NCBI RefSeq assembly: GCF_006874425.1
Contig: NZ_VIJZ01000013.1
Coordinates: 1 to 64,000 of the forward strand
Length of the DNA: 64,000 bases
Reading direction: 5' to 3'
Origin: Paenibacillus ottowii
GTDB lineage: Bacteria; Bacillota; Bacilli; Paenibacillales; Paenibacillaceae
Shown: positions 45,093 to 54,377 of the stretch, piece after piece
Layout: each line of letters starts with the position of its first letter
Position numbering within the stretch: the first letter of the stretch is position 1
Made by a program: the position numbers and the translations under genes
Notes under the pieces: model-generated
What the model was told of the DNA's origin: nothing
Databases searched by the model: none
What the model saw: the letters and a program-made list of their open reading frames with translations, nothing else

Positions 45093-46340
45093 TTATTTAA
45101 ACTCGATGGCTTCGTTCATCTGCGTCCAGGCCGTTTCTCCAATGATGCCCAAGCGCCAGATAGCGATTCCTTTGAGGTCATAACGTTTGGCTAAACCGAT
45201 CTTGGCGTTAACGGTACTGTCTTTTTCGCTACCCATTGAAATCCCCAAAATGAGCTTGTCCCGTGAGGTTTCCTTCAAGGCCAGTTGTATGGCTTCATCC
45301 ACTTTATCCAAAGGCTCAGGCGTAGCCTTTTGTCCATAATCATAGGCCATGATGATCAGGTCGTCCGCCAGATTGCCTAGCGTTTTGTAGTCATAGCCAG
45401 AGTAAGAGCTGTTCAGCGGATGCAGAACGACGGTGAGCTTGAGCCCGGCCTGATGCGCTTTGGCCGATAGCTTTTTAATAAAGGCGTTGTAGTCTGAACG
45501 CGCTTTAGCTTTATCGCCGCTCCATCCCAATCCTTCAAGGTCTAACGTAATGCCCTTGAACTGCTTATTGGTGGCGGTGCTGACGATTTGAGAAATGGTC
45601 TGTTCTTGAAGCTGCGCGCTTTCCAAAACCTTAGTTAGCTCGTGATTGCCGTCGACAGAATAAACCATCAGGTAAGGGGAAGTCCCCTGGCTATCTGCCT
45701 CCTGTAGAATAGACTCAGGCGTTACAGCTCCGGCAGCTTGAGGCCATTTATATTCTTTGCCGGTCGTCGTGAACTGTCCGTTCGTATCAATTCGACTCCA
45801 GCCGAAGGCAACTGCGTTAAAATCCTGTATTTTGGATTTTTGGTCAAAGGAAGACAGCGCATAAAAGCCCACAGTATACATAGCTTCACGTGGCGATGTA
45901 ATCGAGACCGTTCGCGTTCCCTGATTCCAGTTCACTGTGGCTCCAAACTGCTGCCCGAAAAAGCCCAACGGAATCATTGTGCTTCCGCGTACGGTTTGCG
46001 GTGCGGCTGTTAGTTGAACGGTTTGTCCGTCTACTGTGGCATCACGGCTCCCCATTTTGAGAACCACCTGCTTGGTTGCATTGCCTTGTGCTTTGGTAGC
46101 GGTGATGCTTTGACTGGCTTGATCCCATTTTACTGTAATGCCTAGAGACTCAGAAATAGCGCGAAAAGGAACCATCGTCGTGCCGTTCATCATGGCAGGC
46201 TGTACAGGGAACGGCAATGGATATCCGTCCAACATGATGCTGATCTTCCCCGCCTCCGCTTGGGCTAAGGGACTATAGATGCCCGCTGCAGTACTCAAAA
46301 GGATAGCGCTAGATAACAGAGCCTTATTTACGATTTTCAT
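45093..46340 (-). CDS. Secreted protein: copper-amine-oxidase-N domain + GH18-like domain
   Basis: 415 aa from ATG 46340 (AGGAG upstream). Signal peptide to about residue 28 (AQAEA). Two stalk repeats of the Cu_amine_oxidN1 type (MVPFRAISESLGITVKWDQA, MIPLGFFGQQFGATVNWNQG), common wall-attachment modules in Paenibacillus, then a glycoside hydrolase 18 fold with KGITLDLEGLGW at the catalytic DxxDxDxE position. There the motif reads DLEG, so the general acid Glu is kept but the canonical DxDxE is altered; it resembles spore-lytic YaaH/YvbX proteins. Confidence 0.9.
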   Translation of the reverse strand: MKIVNKALLSSAILLSTAAGIYSPLAQAEAGKISIMLDGYPLPFPVQPAMMNGTTMVPFRAISESLGITVKWDQASQSITATKAQGNATKQVVLKMGSRDATVDGQTVQLTAAPQTVRGSTMIPLGFFGQQFGATVNWNQGTRTVSITSPREAMYTVGFYALSSFDQKSKIQDFNAVAFGWSRIDTNGQFTTTGKEYKWPQAAGAVTPESILQEADSQGTSPYLMVYSVDGNHELTKVLESAQLQEQTISQIVSTATNKQFKGITLDLEGLGWSGDKAKARSDYNAFIKKLSAKAHQAGLKLTVVLHPLNSSYSGYDYKTLGNLADDLIIMAYDYGQKATPEPLDKVDEAIQLALKETSRDKLILGISMGSEKDSTVNAKIGLAKRYDLKGIAIWRLGIIGETAWTQMNEAIEFK

Positions 46341-46460
46341 CCTATGATCTCCTATGCTCAATAGATTGCAATGCTATCATGTTAGAATCGTGAGGTTTCT
46401 ATCATTTTACCAAAAAAATGATAGATAGGTGAATGTGAAAAGATAGGATGAGATCATTAT

Positions 46461-46501
46461 AAAAAAAGCTGGTGCCTGAATGAATGGCACCAGCTTTTTT
46501 T
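46461..46501. terminator. Terminator of the ycnJI genes
   Basis: AAAAAAAGCTGGTGCC...GGCACCAGCTTTTTTT, a perfect 9-bp GC-rich stem with A/T flanks; ends the minus-strand ycnI gene. Confidence 0.95.
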
Positions 46502-46530
46502 ACATGTAAGGCTTTGTTGTTATGAATGAA

Positions 46531-47280
46531 TTACTTGCGTCGCTTGAGTGCAATGCCTACTGCTGCCGCACCAAGCACGACTGCGATGATCGAGAGGACC
46601 AGTGCTGTTGTCTGTGCAGCAGAGCTGGCTGGAGCAGAAGCGGCAGACGTAGCCTGAGCAGCATTATCCGAGGTCGGTGCCGAGCTGCCGCTATCTTCAG
46701 TTGTATCTGTGCTCGCATGGCCCTTTGCTGTGCCTGCTGAATCATGTCCGCTGTCTGCGGCAGAAGCAGAAGTTTCGGGTGTGGTATTCGCTGTAATTGT
46801 GGTAATGGAATGAGGATTGTTACTTCCTTCATCACCGGTCCATTCCACAATACTTCCGTCACTGTAATATTGGAAAGCATTCCAGGCTGCTGTGGTATTC
46901 TGGTCTGCATTTTGGGCGACAAAGCTGAAGCGTTGATACTGTCCCGCTTGAATGCCGTCTTTTTCAGCCGTCCAGGTGACGGTGGTTATTTTGCCAGAGC
47001 TGTCTTTTTCGGTGGCTACCTTCCAATCCGGTACAGGCTCGTATTGTTTGAAGACGACCTCTTTAGGAACTTTTAAAGCGACTTTGGTGGTTGGAATGTT
47101 TTTTTCCACAGGTACTTTCAACGTGTACGTTTCCCACGCATTAGGCTGTGAAACGGAAGGCTTGACCGTCACATGCGCACTGGCCATACCTGCAAAAAGC
47201 AAGGCACCAGCCGCGATTAAGCCCATCGAGGTTGCTAACCTGGAAAACCTGGATTTTGCTGTTTGAATCGTTTTATTCAT
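46531..47280 (-). CDS. ycnI: YcnI-like copper-binding membrane protein (DUF1775)
   Basis: 249 aa. Signal peptide ending ASA followed by His37-Val (mature N-terminus starts HVTVKPS, the copper-binding His of YcnI), with Trp in PNAWETYTL. DUF1775 beta-sandwich to about residue 170, low-complexity Ser/Ala/His linker, and a C-terminal membrane segment with RRK. Downstream of ycnJ by 31 bp, matching B. subtilis ycnKJI except that no ycnK regulator is here. Confidence 0.93.
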   Translation of the reverse strand: MNKTIQTAKSRFSRLATSMGLIAAGALLFAGMASAHVTVKPSVSQPNAWETYTLKVPVEKNIPTTKVALKVPKEVVFKQYEPVPDWKVATEKDSSGKITTVTWTAEKDGIQAGQYQRFSFVAQNADQNTTAAWNAFQYYSDGSIVEWTGDEGSNNPHSITTITANTTPETSASAADSGHDSAGTAKGHASTDTTEDSGSSAPTSDNAAQATSAASAPASSAAQTTALVLSIIAVVLGAAAVGIALKRRK

Positions 47281-47311
47281 CTTTATTTCGCTCCCTTATA
47301 ACATAAAATAA

Positions 47312-49030
47312 TTATTTTTTACCGCCTACCTGTAGGGTAAATTCCGCGTCAACTGCATCGAGTGATGCCGTCAGGGCATGTACCTTGACTGCCCATGTTC
47401 CTTCGGAGGTTATCAATTCCTGACTGCGGAAGGGCTGTTGCTGCTTCACAGGCAGAACGAATTCCTGTTGGTCTTGGTCAGGATTGGATGGAGTAAGCGT
47501 TAATGTGACCTGCTGGATACCTGAAACGGCAGTACCCTTGCTATCCTGAACGGATACCTTGAATTCATTGCTGCCCACAGCATTTGGGCTAACTGCCAGT
47601 GTAACGCTGTATTCGCTAGTAGTGCGAGTCTCCTCAAACGGTACGGCAGGTGCCTGACCGGGTGACAGGTGAGTGAGCACTGCTGCCAACAGCATGACGA
47701 GCAGGCCGACGGACAGCTCGGCACGCAATCCTCCGGCGGCTCGCTTGCTCGCCGCTGCTTGCCGAGCGCTGCGGAACTGGCCGGCTGCAAAGACCAGCAT
47801 CACTAGCAGTAGCGCTGCTTTGCCGAGCAGAACGAGTCCGTAGGACGTGTTCAGCAGCATGGAGGGAGTCGGTATGTACAGCACGGCTCCATATATACCA
47901 GTGGCGAGCAGCGCCGCCACCATCGCCATGCCCCAGCCAGCGAAGCGGCGCAGAGCGGCTTGTCGCAGAGTTGCCTGCCCGGATACAGGCAGCTCCGATC
48001 CGGCAACAGGCAGGCACACCACCATGACGGCAAGCGAACCGATCCAAAAGGCAGACGCCGCAAGATGAACGAAATCTGCCACAATGGCTGGAGCCGGATG
48101 GGTAGCCGCTGCTGGATGCCCGACAAAAGCCTTAGACAGCATAAGGCCGAGCGTTAGTAGAACGGAGCAGTATCCCCACACATAGCGCTGACGATTGGAA
48201 ATGCTGGGATCGATCGCATAAATTAGCGTTACGCTCAGAAGCAGCACGAGAATCATCTGGATAAACCAGATTTGCCCCGCCCCCGTAAATTGAAGGGCTT
48301 CTCCCAGAATGGGGAGTGAAAAGCCCTCTCCGATGGATACTCCGGCATCCCAAGACGCCTGAAGTGGTAGGCTGATTAAAATGGCGGCAGACGTTATGCC
48401 GTAGCCACTCCATAGCAGCTTAGTCCAGCGGGGTAATGTGTCAGAGGGCCGCTGACTAAGCACCTGCTGTTCATTGCGGTTCCTGTCGCGGTTTATGTTT
48501 GGTAAGAGGAACAGCCGGAAACAAATCGCTCCAAAAAGCAGCGATAGCCCTATGTAAAAAAGCCAACGGACAGCGATTAAGTCGATTCGTGATGTCCCAG
48601 AGCCTTCAGAAGCGGTAGCTTGATGGGGAGATGTATTGGAACCGCTGCCTACTTGAAATGGAATCACTCCATTGACTGGATGTCCATCTGCGGACAAAGC
48701 TCTCCAAGTGATGGTGTAAATTCCACTTTTCATCCCTGGAATCAATTGGATTCCCATGGTGGATGGGTGCTCTGGGTTGAGCTGTGCTTTTCCTGTGTCG
48801 ACCCGCTTGCCTGTTTCATCGGTCACTTTGATGGACATGAAGGCAGACTGCAAATCTTCGTTGAAGGTGATGGTCACCTGGGAAGGAGACTTGTCCAGAA
48901 CCTGATTTTCGGTTGGACTGGATTCAACGACAAATGCATGAGCCCATGATAAGTGAGGAAACAGGAGCAGAAGAGGGAGACACAGCAATAAAAGACAAGC
49001 CGCACGGGCTGGTCTAGACAGTTGCAACAT
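47312..49030 (-). CDS. ycnJ: Copper import/resistance protein YcnJ (CopC-CopD-YtkA fusion)
   Basis: 572 aa. Signal peptide to about 30 with mature His (SWAHAF), CopC domain (about 31-130, LSADGHPVNGVIPFQV), eight or so membrane spans forming the CopD domain (about 155-460), and a C-terminal YtkA-like domain (about 475-570). YcnJ takes up copper in B. subtilis. First gene of the pair; AAGGTGA precedes ATG 49030. The GC-rich middle codons differ little from neighbours. Confidence 0.94.
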   Translation of the reverse strand: MLQLSRPARAACLLLLCLPLLLLFPHLSWAHAFVVESSPTENQVLDKSPSQVTITFNEDLQSAFMSIKVTDETGKRVDTGKAQLNPEHPSTMGIQLIPGMKSGIYTITWRALSADGHPVNGVIPFQVGSGSNTSPHQATASEGSGTSRIDLIAVRWLFYIGLSLLFGAICFRLFLLPNINRDRNRNEQQVLSQRPSDTLPRWTKLLWSGYGITSAAILISLPLQASWDAGVSIGEGFSLPILGEALQFTGAGQIWFIQMILVLLLSVTLIYAIDPSISNRQRYVWGYCSVLLTLGLMLSKAFVGHPAAATHPAPAIVADFVHLAASAFWIGSLAVMVVCLPVAGSELPVSGQATLRQAALRRFAGWGMAMVAALLATGIYGAVLYIPTPSMLLNTSYGLVLLGKAALLLVMLVFAAGQFRSARQAAASKRAAGGLRAELSVGLLVMLLAAVLTHLSPGQAPAVPFEETRTTSEYSVTLAVSPNAVGSNEFKVSVQDSKGTAVSGIQQVTLTLTPSNPDQDQQEFVLPVKQQQPFRSQELITSEGTWAVKVHALTASLDAVDAEFTLQVGGKK

Positions 49031-49210
49031 GCCTGTGAAGTCACCTTCTCTCGATTACTTGAAGCGAGGATATCCTCATTTGTAGCATTTTATACGGACA
49101 ATCCAATTCCTATCTTAATCATAGTGCATATAACGGGAATAGATGGAGCAAATTATGACATTTATATGAAATTTGAAATAATCTGCAGTATGCAAAATGC
49201 CTATTATATG

Positions 49211-49257
49211 AAAAAAACTACCGTAACTAAAATCCAGGGGATTTCGTTCACGGTAGG
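49211..49257 (-). terminator. Terminator of the GGDEF/HD-GYP gene
   Basis: On the minus strand CTACCGTGAACGAAATCC, CCT, GGATTTTAGTTACGGTAG then seven Ts. Confidence 0.9.
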
Positions 49258-49283
49258 TGGTAAGATGAGGAGGCTATAAGACA

Positions 49284-51134
49284 TTAGAGACCTGCTTCTA
49301 CAGACTGTGTGAAAGCAGGTTGTTTATGTTGAATATATTGGATAAAAATAGCCGTTAGTTCGGGATCGAATTGGCTACCTGAACAAGTACGCAATTCTTC
49401 GATGGCCTCCTCGAACGTTTTGGTCGGTTGATAGGGACGCTCCGTTGTCATCGCATCAAAAGAGTCGATAATTGTCAGCATCCGACACAGCCTTGGGATT
49501 TGCTCACCCTTAAAGCCGAATGGATAGCCTCCCCCGTCATAACGTTCATGATGCAGTTCCACAAAAGGAACTAAATCTATGAATCGATCGTTGGCCTCGA
49601 CAATACGCTTGCCCCACATGACATGGGCTTGTACCATCCGCCATTCCTCGCCGGATAGCTTCTCTTTTTTATTAAGGATATTCCAGGGTATTTCCAGTTT
49701 TCCGATGTCATGAATGAGAGCTCCCAGTAAAAAACGCCGCTTCTCCTTCGGCCCGAGCTGAAGCACATCGCTCATGTCGGCTGCATATCTGAATACCCGT
49801 TTGGAATGCTTGAAGGTGTTAATATCCTTGTACAAGAACAGGTTAAGCTGCTGCTCCAGATCACGAATATCCTGTCCCAGATCGACCTCGCGTTCCACTT
49901 CATTTAGACTGCCGTGGGTATGAACGATGTTTTTGCCTTGTTTCTTGGCGTAGTACAGTGCTTTATCCGCTAGATCGACCAGCTGTGATTTGTCGTAGAT
50001 GTCAATGCGGCTTTGTGCAATGCCTGCGGAGAAGGACAGACAACCGTGTGGGAAGATTTCGACTCCCTCGTAACGAGAATCATTCAGTTTTTTGCGGATA
50101 GCATTGACTTTTTCATAGGCTTGTTCAGCGGTATGATCAGGCATAAGCAGAGTGAATTCTTCTCCACCATAACGGGATACGGTAATAGGAGTGCCGAACG
50201 TTTCCTTTTTAAGAAACTCACCGAGGAAACCCAGGAGTTGGTCGCCCTTGAGATGACCGAAATGATCATTGTATTTTTTGAAATCATCAATATCAATCAG
50301 CGCGAGACTTAGGGGAGTGTTCTGCGATCTGGATACATTCAATTCAGTTTCAAGTGTATTTTCAAAGTAGCTATGATTGTACAGTCCTGTTCTGCGATCT
50401 GTGTTGGCTTTTTCCTCAATCTCACGATACATTGTGAACATTTGCTTGAATGCGTGGGATAAGAGCATGCTTAGCCCCAGGAACAGCAAAAGTCCTAAAA
50501 TGCCGTTATAATAAATCAGCGTGGTCAACACCAAAGACAGGATGAGTGTACATAAGTATACAAGTAGGGATTCGGCCAAAAAAGCTTGTTTGAGCTCATT
50601 GAAAGATCCTTTATATGCGACATAAAAGTAGATGCCCAGGGTGATTGTGTTCACCGTAAAGTAGCAGATTAATGCGAGCAGGTAGGAAGCAAAATGGTCC
50701 TCGCTTAAAGCTCCCTGCGTTCCGCCGCTTAGTTCGAATACGGTGGAAGACAGGAAGATAGCAAGTGCGTAAATGGAAAAATTGACGGCATGCTTCCACC
50801 AGGATAGCTCTGTGTGCCGAAACGCAGCAATGACCACATTGAACAGCAAAATCAAAATGGCGATTTCAGTCCCATGCACAAAAATACAAGCGAGATACAC
50901 GGAGGAATCCATGGACTGCTTGTTACTGGCTGGTGGTAGCTGGAATGTAAAATGCTCCAAAATCAGAACTGCTCCCAACAGGGAATAGATCGTGACCCAC
51001 TCTGTCGTCGAATAATACAAAAAGGACCAATGGTTCGAATACAAGAGGACGATCAGGCCGGCCATGCATATGAAAAACACGTATATTCCCGTCGTGGTAA
51101 CCCGTTCTTGCAGCTTTTTTAATATACTCATCAT
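49284..51134 (-). CDS. Membrane GGDEF + HD-GYP cyclic di-GMP enzyme
   Basis: 616 aa from ATG 51134 (AGGAG 5 nt upstream; ATG 51131 also possible). N-terminal MASE-like region of about seven membrane segments (to about 240), GGDEF domain with SRYGGEEFTLLM (an active GGEEF variant) at about 330, and HD-GYP domain (about 440-600) with ALIHDIGKLEIPW, LHHERYDGGGYPFG and DSFDAMTTERPYQ. It may both make and break c-di-GMP. It lies downstream of a 31-aa peptide and a DUF5317 gene but is separated from them by a terminator. Confidence 0.93.
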   Translation of the reverse strand: MMSILKKLQERVTTTGIYVFFICMAGLIVLLYSNHWSFLYYSTTEWVTIYSLLGAVLILEHFTFQLPPASNKQSMDSSVYLACIFVHGTEIAILILLFNVVIAAFRHTELSWWKHAVNFSIYALAIFLSSTVFELSGGTQGALSEDHFASYLLALICYFTVNTITLGIYFYVAYKGSFNELKQAFLAESLLVYLCTLILSLVLTTLIYYNGILGLLLFLGLSMLLSHAFKQMFTMYREIEEKANTDRRTGLYNHSYFENTLETELNVSRSQNTPLSLALIDIDDFKKYNDHFGHLKGDQLLGFLGEFLKKETFGTPITVSRYGGEEFTLLMPDHTAEQAYEKVNAIRKKLNDSRYEGVEIFPHGCLSFSAGIAQSRIDIYDKSQLVDLADKALYYAKKQGKNIVHTHGSLNEVEREVDLGQDIRDLEQQLNLFLYKDINTFKHSKRVFRYAADMSDVLQLGPKEKRRFLLGALIHDIGKLEIPWNILNKKEKLSGEEWRMVQAHVMWGKRIVEANDRFIDLVPFVELHHERYDGGGYPFGFKGEQIPRLCRMLTIIDSFDAMTTERPYQPTKTFEEAIEELRTCSGSQFDPELTAIFIQYIQHKQPAFTQSVEAGL

Positions 51135-51222
51135 TTCTTCTCCTGCCTTGTCGTATCTTGATGTCAAAGCTACCAGGGGTGAATGAGATAATTTACAATT
51201 TTGTAATCGAAAATTTCACATG

Positions 51223-51256
51223 AAAAAACAGGCCGGAATCCAGCCTGTTTTGTTGA
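51223..51256 (-). terminator. Terminator after the 31-aa peptide gene
   Basis: AACAGGC - TGGATTCCG - GCCTGTT stem with T-run on the minus strand. Confidence 0.88.
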
Positions 51257-51287
51257 GCCTGTGCTTCCCTTTTTATCTTATCGGTGA

Positions 51288-51383
51288 CTAGCCTCCGATT
51301 TTGTAACCGGAAGTCAAAGCGATTACGACAGAAGCAACGATAATAGCATTGATAATCACACGGGAGTATTTCAGGTTTTTCAT
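51288..51383 (-). CDS. 31-aa hydrophobic peptide of unknown function
   Basis: ATG AAA AAC CTG ... TAG with a strong GGGAGGGAA site 5-9 nt upstream. Peptide begins MKNLKYSRVIINAIIVASVV and ends SGYKIGG: basic N-terminus, hydrophobic helix about 17 residues, short polar tail. It could be a small membrane protein or a leader/pro-peptide for a secreted signal. It sits 34 bp after a DUF5317 membrane gene, with its own terminator. Too short for homology from memory. Confidence 0.75.
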   Translation of the reverse strand: MKNLKYSRVIINAIIVASVVIALTSGYKIGG

Positions 51384-51417
51384 AAGGTTCCCTCCCTTCC
51401 TTGGAATAAGATCTGAA

Positions 51418-52011
51418 CTAGGCGTGGTGGGGGTTGGTTTCTTGTTGATTATCCTTAATTCTGTTCACGACCATCACATTTTGGATAAACAGGAACATCC
51501 CGAAGTTCATGACGACATCTCCAATACTAATCACCTGTGTGCGAGGATAGGGCTTGGATAGGGGGATGATGTCACCAAGAAATGATAAACGTGTGCTCGC
51601 ATCCATCATGTAATGTTTCGAGATGACGCTTCCGGATTTCAGCATATCTGTATAATAGGGACCAAGCACCTCTGAAGCGCTCAACGAGACCGGCATTCTG
51701 CCACCATTTACCGCCATCACGATAAAATTCATTAATACGCCGATTAAAATAAGCTTGAAGCCCTTATGATGTCTGTTCAACCAGAGAAATATCAATCCGA
51801 TCATGTAGATTCCCATAAATAGATACCCGTTCATGGCTGCTAGCCAAGCCCACTTTTCCTGAGCATAGAAAATAATAAATTGAACCACCAGCAGCAGCGG
51901 GAACATCCAGCCGGCTATAAGGCGAATATGACTGAAACGAATCAGACCTTGCCGCCAGCCTCCTCTGAACAGACCTACAATGAGACCCAGCAACACTCCA
52001 TCATAGACCAT
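51418..52011 (-). CDS. DUF5317 family membrane protein
   Basis: 197 aa from ATG 52011 (GGAG 7 nt upstream). Five to six hydrophobic segments; motif NGGRMPVSLSAS and a C-terminal GDVVMNFGMFLFIQNVM typical of DUF5317. Function unknown in the family. Operon with the 31-aa peptide gene; divergent from the Bcr/CflA exporter. Confidence 0.85.
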   Translation of the reverse strand: MVYDGVLLGLIVGLFRGGWRQGLIRFSHIRLIAGWMFPLLLVVQFIIFYAQEKWAWLAAMNGYLFMGIYMIGLIFLWLNRHHKGFKLILIGVLMNFIVMAVNGGRMPVSLSASEVLGPYYTDMLKSGSVISKHYMMDASTRLSFLGDIIPLSKPYPRTQVISIGDVVMNFGMFLFIQNVMVVNRIKDNQQETNPHHA

Positions 52012-52214
52012 TATCATTCTCCAGATTCTACAAATTTTTTGTTTTGGTTACCCTGATAATTCGACCTGAAATTGGTAAATTCCTGCCTGATTTATAGCAG
52101 TTTTGAAAAAAAAATGCGGATTAGCGTGTAATTATTCGAAGCCAGGCGAAATGAATGATATCATAACATATTGAAGTCAATATTTACATCTTAGTGAAAA
52201 GGATGATTATTATC

Positions 52215-53444
52215 ATGAACCGGTTATCCAATACGGTAATGGTTGCCGCAGATATGACCAAATCACGGATATTATGGATTGCCTTTGTCCTGGGTGCTTT
52301 AAGTGCCTTCGGACCGTTGTCCATAGATATGTATTTGCCGTCACTGCCTACTTTAGCCGACAATTTGCATACGACGACTTCGCTGGCACAGCTTAGTCTG
52401 ACAGCCTGTCTGTTGGGCCTGGCCGTTGGTCAGATCGTTGCTGGTCCGCTTAGCGATGTGAGGGGGCGCAGAGGACCGCTGGTTATCTCGTTAATTTTGT
52501 ACGCTGCAGCATCGCTGTTATGTGTGTTTGCGCCGAATATCGGTGTGCTCATTGCGCTTCGGTTTATCCAAGGCCTTACGGGGTCAGCGGGGATCGTAAT
52601 TTCTAGAGCTGTGGCACGTGATCTGTACTCGGGCAAAGAACTGACACGTTTTTTCTCACTGCTCATGTTGGTGAATGGCGTGGCTCCCATTGCTGCACCT
52701 GTGCTGGGCGGTGCCATTTTGAATTTTGTTTCCTGGCGCGGTGTATTCATGGTGCTATGTGTAGTTGGTGTAGCTATGCTGATTGCCGTCGTATTGGGTC
52801 TTCCAGAAACGTTGCCAACGAATCGCCGTTCATCCGGTGGCTTGAAGCAGACGCTAGGAACACTCGGTCATCTGTTTGCGGATCGACGTTTTATGGGCTA
52901 TGCCCTTTCGCAGGCGCTGATTACGGGGGCGATGTTCGCGTACATCGCCGGCTCGCCTTTCGTGCTTCAGGATATTTTCGGGGTTTCTCCCCAGATGTAT
53001 AGCATCATTTTTGCGGTGAATGGCTTGGGGATTGTACTGTTCTCCCAATTAACCGGTAGACTCGTAGGTCGATTTAGCGAACGACAGTTGCTCTTGTCGG
53101 GCCTGGTGATTGCGGCTGTAGCCGGGATCAGCTTGCTTGCCGTAGCTTTTACCGGAGGCCAATTGTTCGCTGTATTAATTCCGATGTTTTTTGTCGTATC
53201 TTGCGTAGGTATTGTGAGTACAACGACGACTTCACTGGCAATGCAGAGTCAGCAGCGTTCCGCAGGCAGTGCCTCCGCCATGCTTGGCTTGTTGCCTTTA
53301 TTGCTGGGCTCCATTGCTTCACCGTTGGTGGGCTTGGGTAGTGGAACAACCCCCGTACCGATGGCGGTCGTTATTGCTGTAGCTGAGCTTGGTGCGTTGT
53401 TAAGCTTTGTTGTACTTGCCAAGGAAGCACACGCGAAGGCTTAA
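52215..53444 (+). CDS. MFS drug exporter, Bcr/CflA family
   Basis: About 409 aa with 12 membrane segments. Motif A in GQIVAGPLSDVRGRRGPL and Bcr signature FGPLSIDMYLPSLPTL. Start uncertain: ATG 52215 is chosen; GTG 52194 is an alternative and neither has an ideal ribosome binding site. Closed by a terminator at about 53515. Confidence 0.93.
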   Translation: MNRLSNTVMVAADMTKSRILWIAFVLGALSAFGPLSIDMYLPSLPTLADNLHTTTSLAQLSLTACLLGLAVGQIVAGPLSDVRGRRGPLVISLILYAAASLLCVFAPNIGVLIALRFIQGLTGSAGIVISRAVARDLYSGKELTRFFSLLMLVNGVAPIAAPVLGGAILNFVSWRGVFMVLCVVGVAMLIAVVLGLPETLPTNRRSSGGLKQTLGTLGHLFADRRFMGYALSQALITGAMFAYIAGSPFVLQDIFGVSPQMYSIIFAVNGLGIVLFSQLTGRLVGRFSERQLLLSGLVIAAVAGISLLAVAFTGGQLFAVLIPMFFVVSCVGIVSTTTTSLAMQSQQRSAGSASAMLGLLPLLLGSIASPLVGLGSGTTPVPMAVVIAVAELGALLSFVVLAKEAHAKA

Positions 53445-53464
53445 AACAGGGCAATTTGAACTGA

Positions 53465-53515
53465 AAACTCCCATGGACTGATGCATGAATCACTTCAGAC
53501 CACGGGAGTTTTTTT
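53465..53515 (+). terminator. Terminator of the MFS gene
   Basis: AAACTCCCATGG...CCACGGGAGTTT stem followed by seven Ts. The rest of 53516-53768 holds only a minus-strand fragment frame described in the findings. Confidence 0.88.
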
Positions 53516-53768
53516 ATCGTTCTACAATCGAGCTATCTTCGGCTTCCATTGCAGGGGAAGGTGTCTGTTTTAAGTACATACGAGAAGGTTTGTGAATCAG
53601 AATCGAAATCAAAATGATGATATGAACGGGAAAGAAAGATATGCAAAGACTATCTCATCTCCTATTGATACAAAAAAATCGAACGATATTCCCCGTGCCT
53701 TCCAATATATAGTGTGAGCCGAAAGAGAGGAGGGGATTAGGATCGAACAGCGCAAGGAGGTGGCTAGA

Positions 53769-53843
53769 TTGGCACAGGAAGATCAGATGACAATGCTTGT
53801 AGCTCCAACAAGCACAGGGACGTTTGTCGAAGGAAGAGTTTAG
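53769..53843 (+). other. 24-codon leader frame, probably the shifted 5' end of the next gene
   Basis: TTG start with a perfect AAGGAGGTGG site 8 nt upstream, coding MAQEDQMTMLVAPTSTGTFV and then stopping at 53841. Removing one G from the GGG run at 53817-53819 joins it in frame to the next ORF as ...STGRLSKEEF.... The strong ribosome binding site thus belongs to a broken or frameshifted gene start. Confidence 0.7.
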
Positions 53844-54258
53844 TGTTTTTATGGGATTACTAAAGGAACTGGGAGCCTATAATCTTAAAATAACGGGCAA
53901 AAACGGGACGCTCTATAAGGAGCGTTTAAGCGCCGAAGAACAGCGTGAGTATAATCGGATAACCGCCGAGCTGGAAACGTACTTTGATAAATTGAATCTG
54001 GAGGAATTTCAAACTCCTAAGCGTATAGATTTACAGGAGGAGTTAGACTATGCGAAAAAGGCATTAAGTGAGGATGAATTTGTGAAGTTCCGTGTTTTGT
54101 TCACGGAGTTTTATAAGTATGTTCCGCGCATAACGGGCGAAAATGGGGTATTGTATCCAGATCGTTTGTCTGAAAGAGAAAGGGAAGATTACGAGGGGCA
54201 TTTGAAGCTGCTTCAGCCTTATTTTGATCAGTTTAAATCGCTTGAGAAGAAACAGTGA
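53824..54258 (+). CDS. Duplicated-domain protein of unknown function, 5' frameshifted
   Basis: 144 aa from TTG 53824 as read, or about 162 aa if a one-base shift at 53817-53819 links it to the leader frame. The protein is two homologous halves of about 58 aa: LSKEEFSVFMGLLKE...ITGKNGTLYKERLS and LSEDEFVKFRVLFTE...ITGENGVLYPDRLS, each all-helical and charged with no signal peptide or cysteine. No known family recognised. It is the only gene in the window with a clear frameshift; it sits just before the csoR operon. Confidence 0.6.
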   Translation: MSKEEFSVFMGLLKELGAYNLKITGKNGTLYKERLSAEEQREYNRITAELETYFDKLNLEEFQTPKRIDLQEELDYAKKALSEDEFVKFRVLFTEFYKYVPRITGENGVLYPDRLSEREREDYEGHLKLLQPYFDQFKSLEKKQ

Positions 54259-54296
54259 CGAAAATTAAGGCGAAAAGGTGACATTTTATTGGAATG

Positions 54297-54326
54297 TTGA
54301 CATACCCCATGGGGGTATATTATGAT
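54297..54326 (+). promoter_or_regulatory. csoR promoter with CsoR operator
   Basis: TTGACA (-35), 18-nt spacer containing the dyad TACCCCATGGGGGTA, then TATGAT (-10). The CsoR box type TACCCC-N-GGGGTA lies between -35 and -10, so Cu-free CsoR should block transcription of csoR-copZ. Confidence 0.9.
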
Positions 54327-54377
54327 GGTGATATAACAAAAGCATGAATGCATATACACCACACAGGAGGCTGATGT

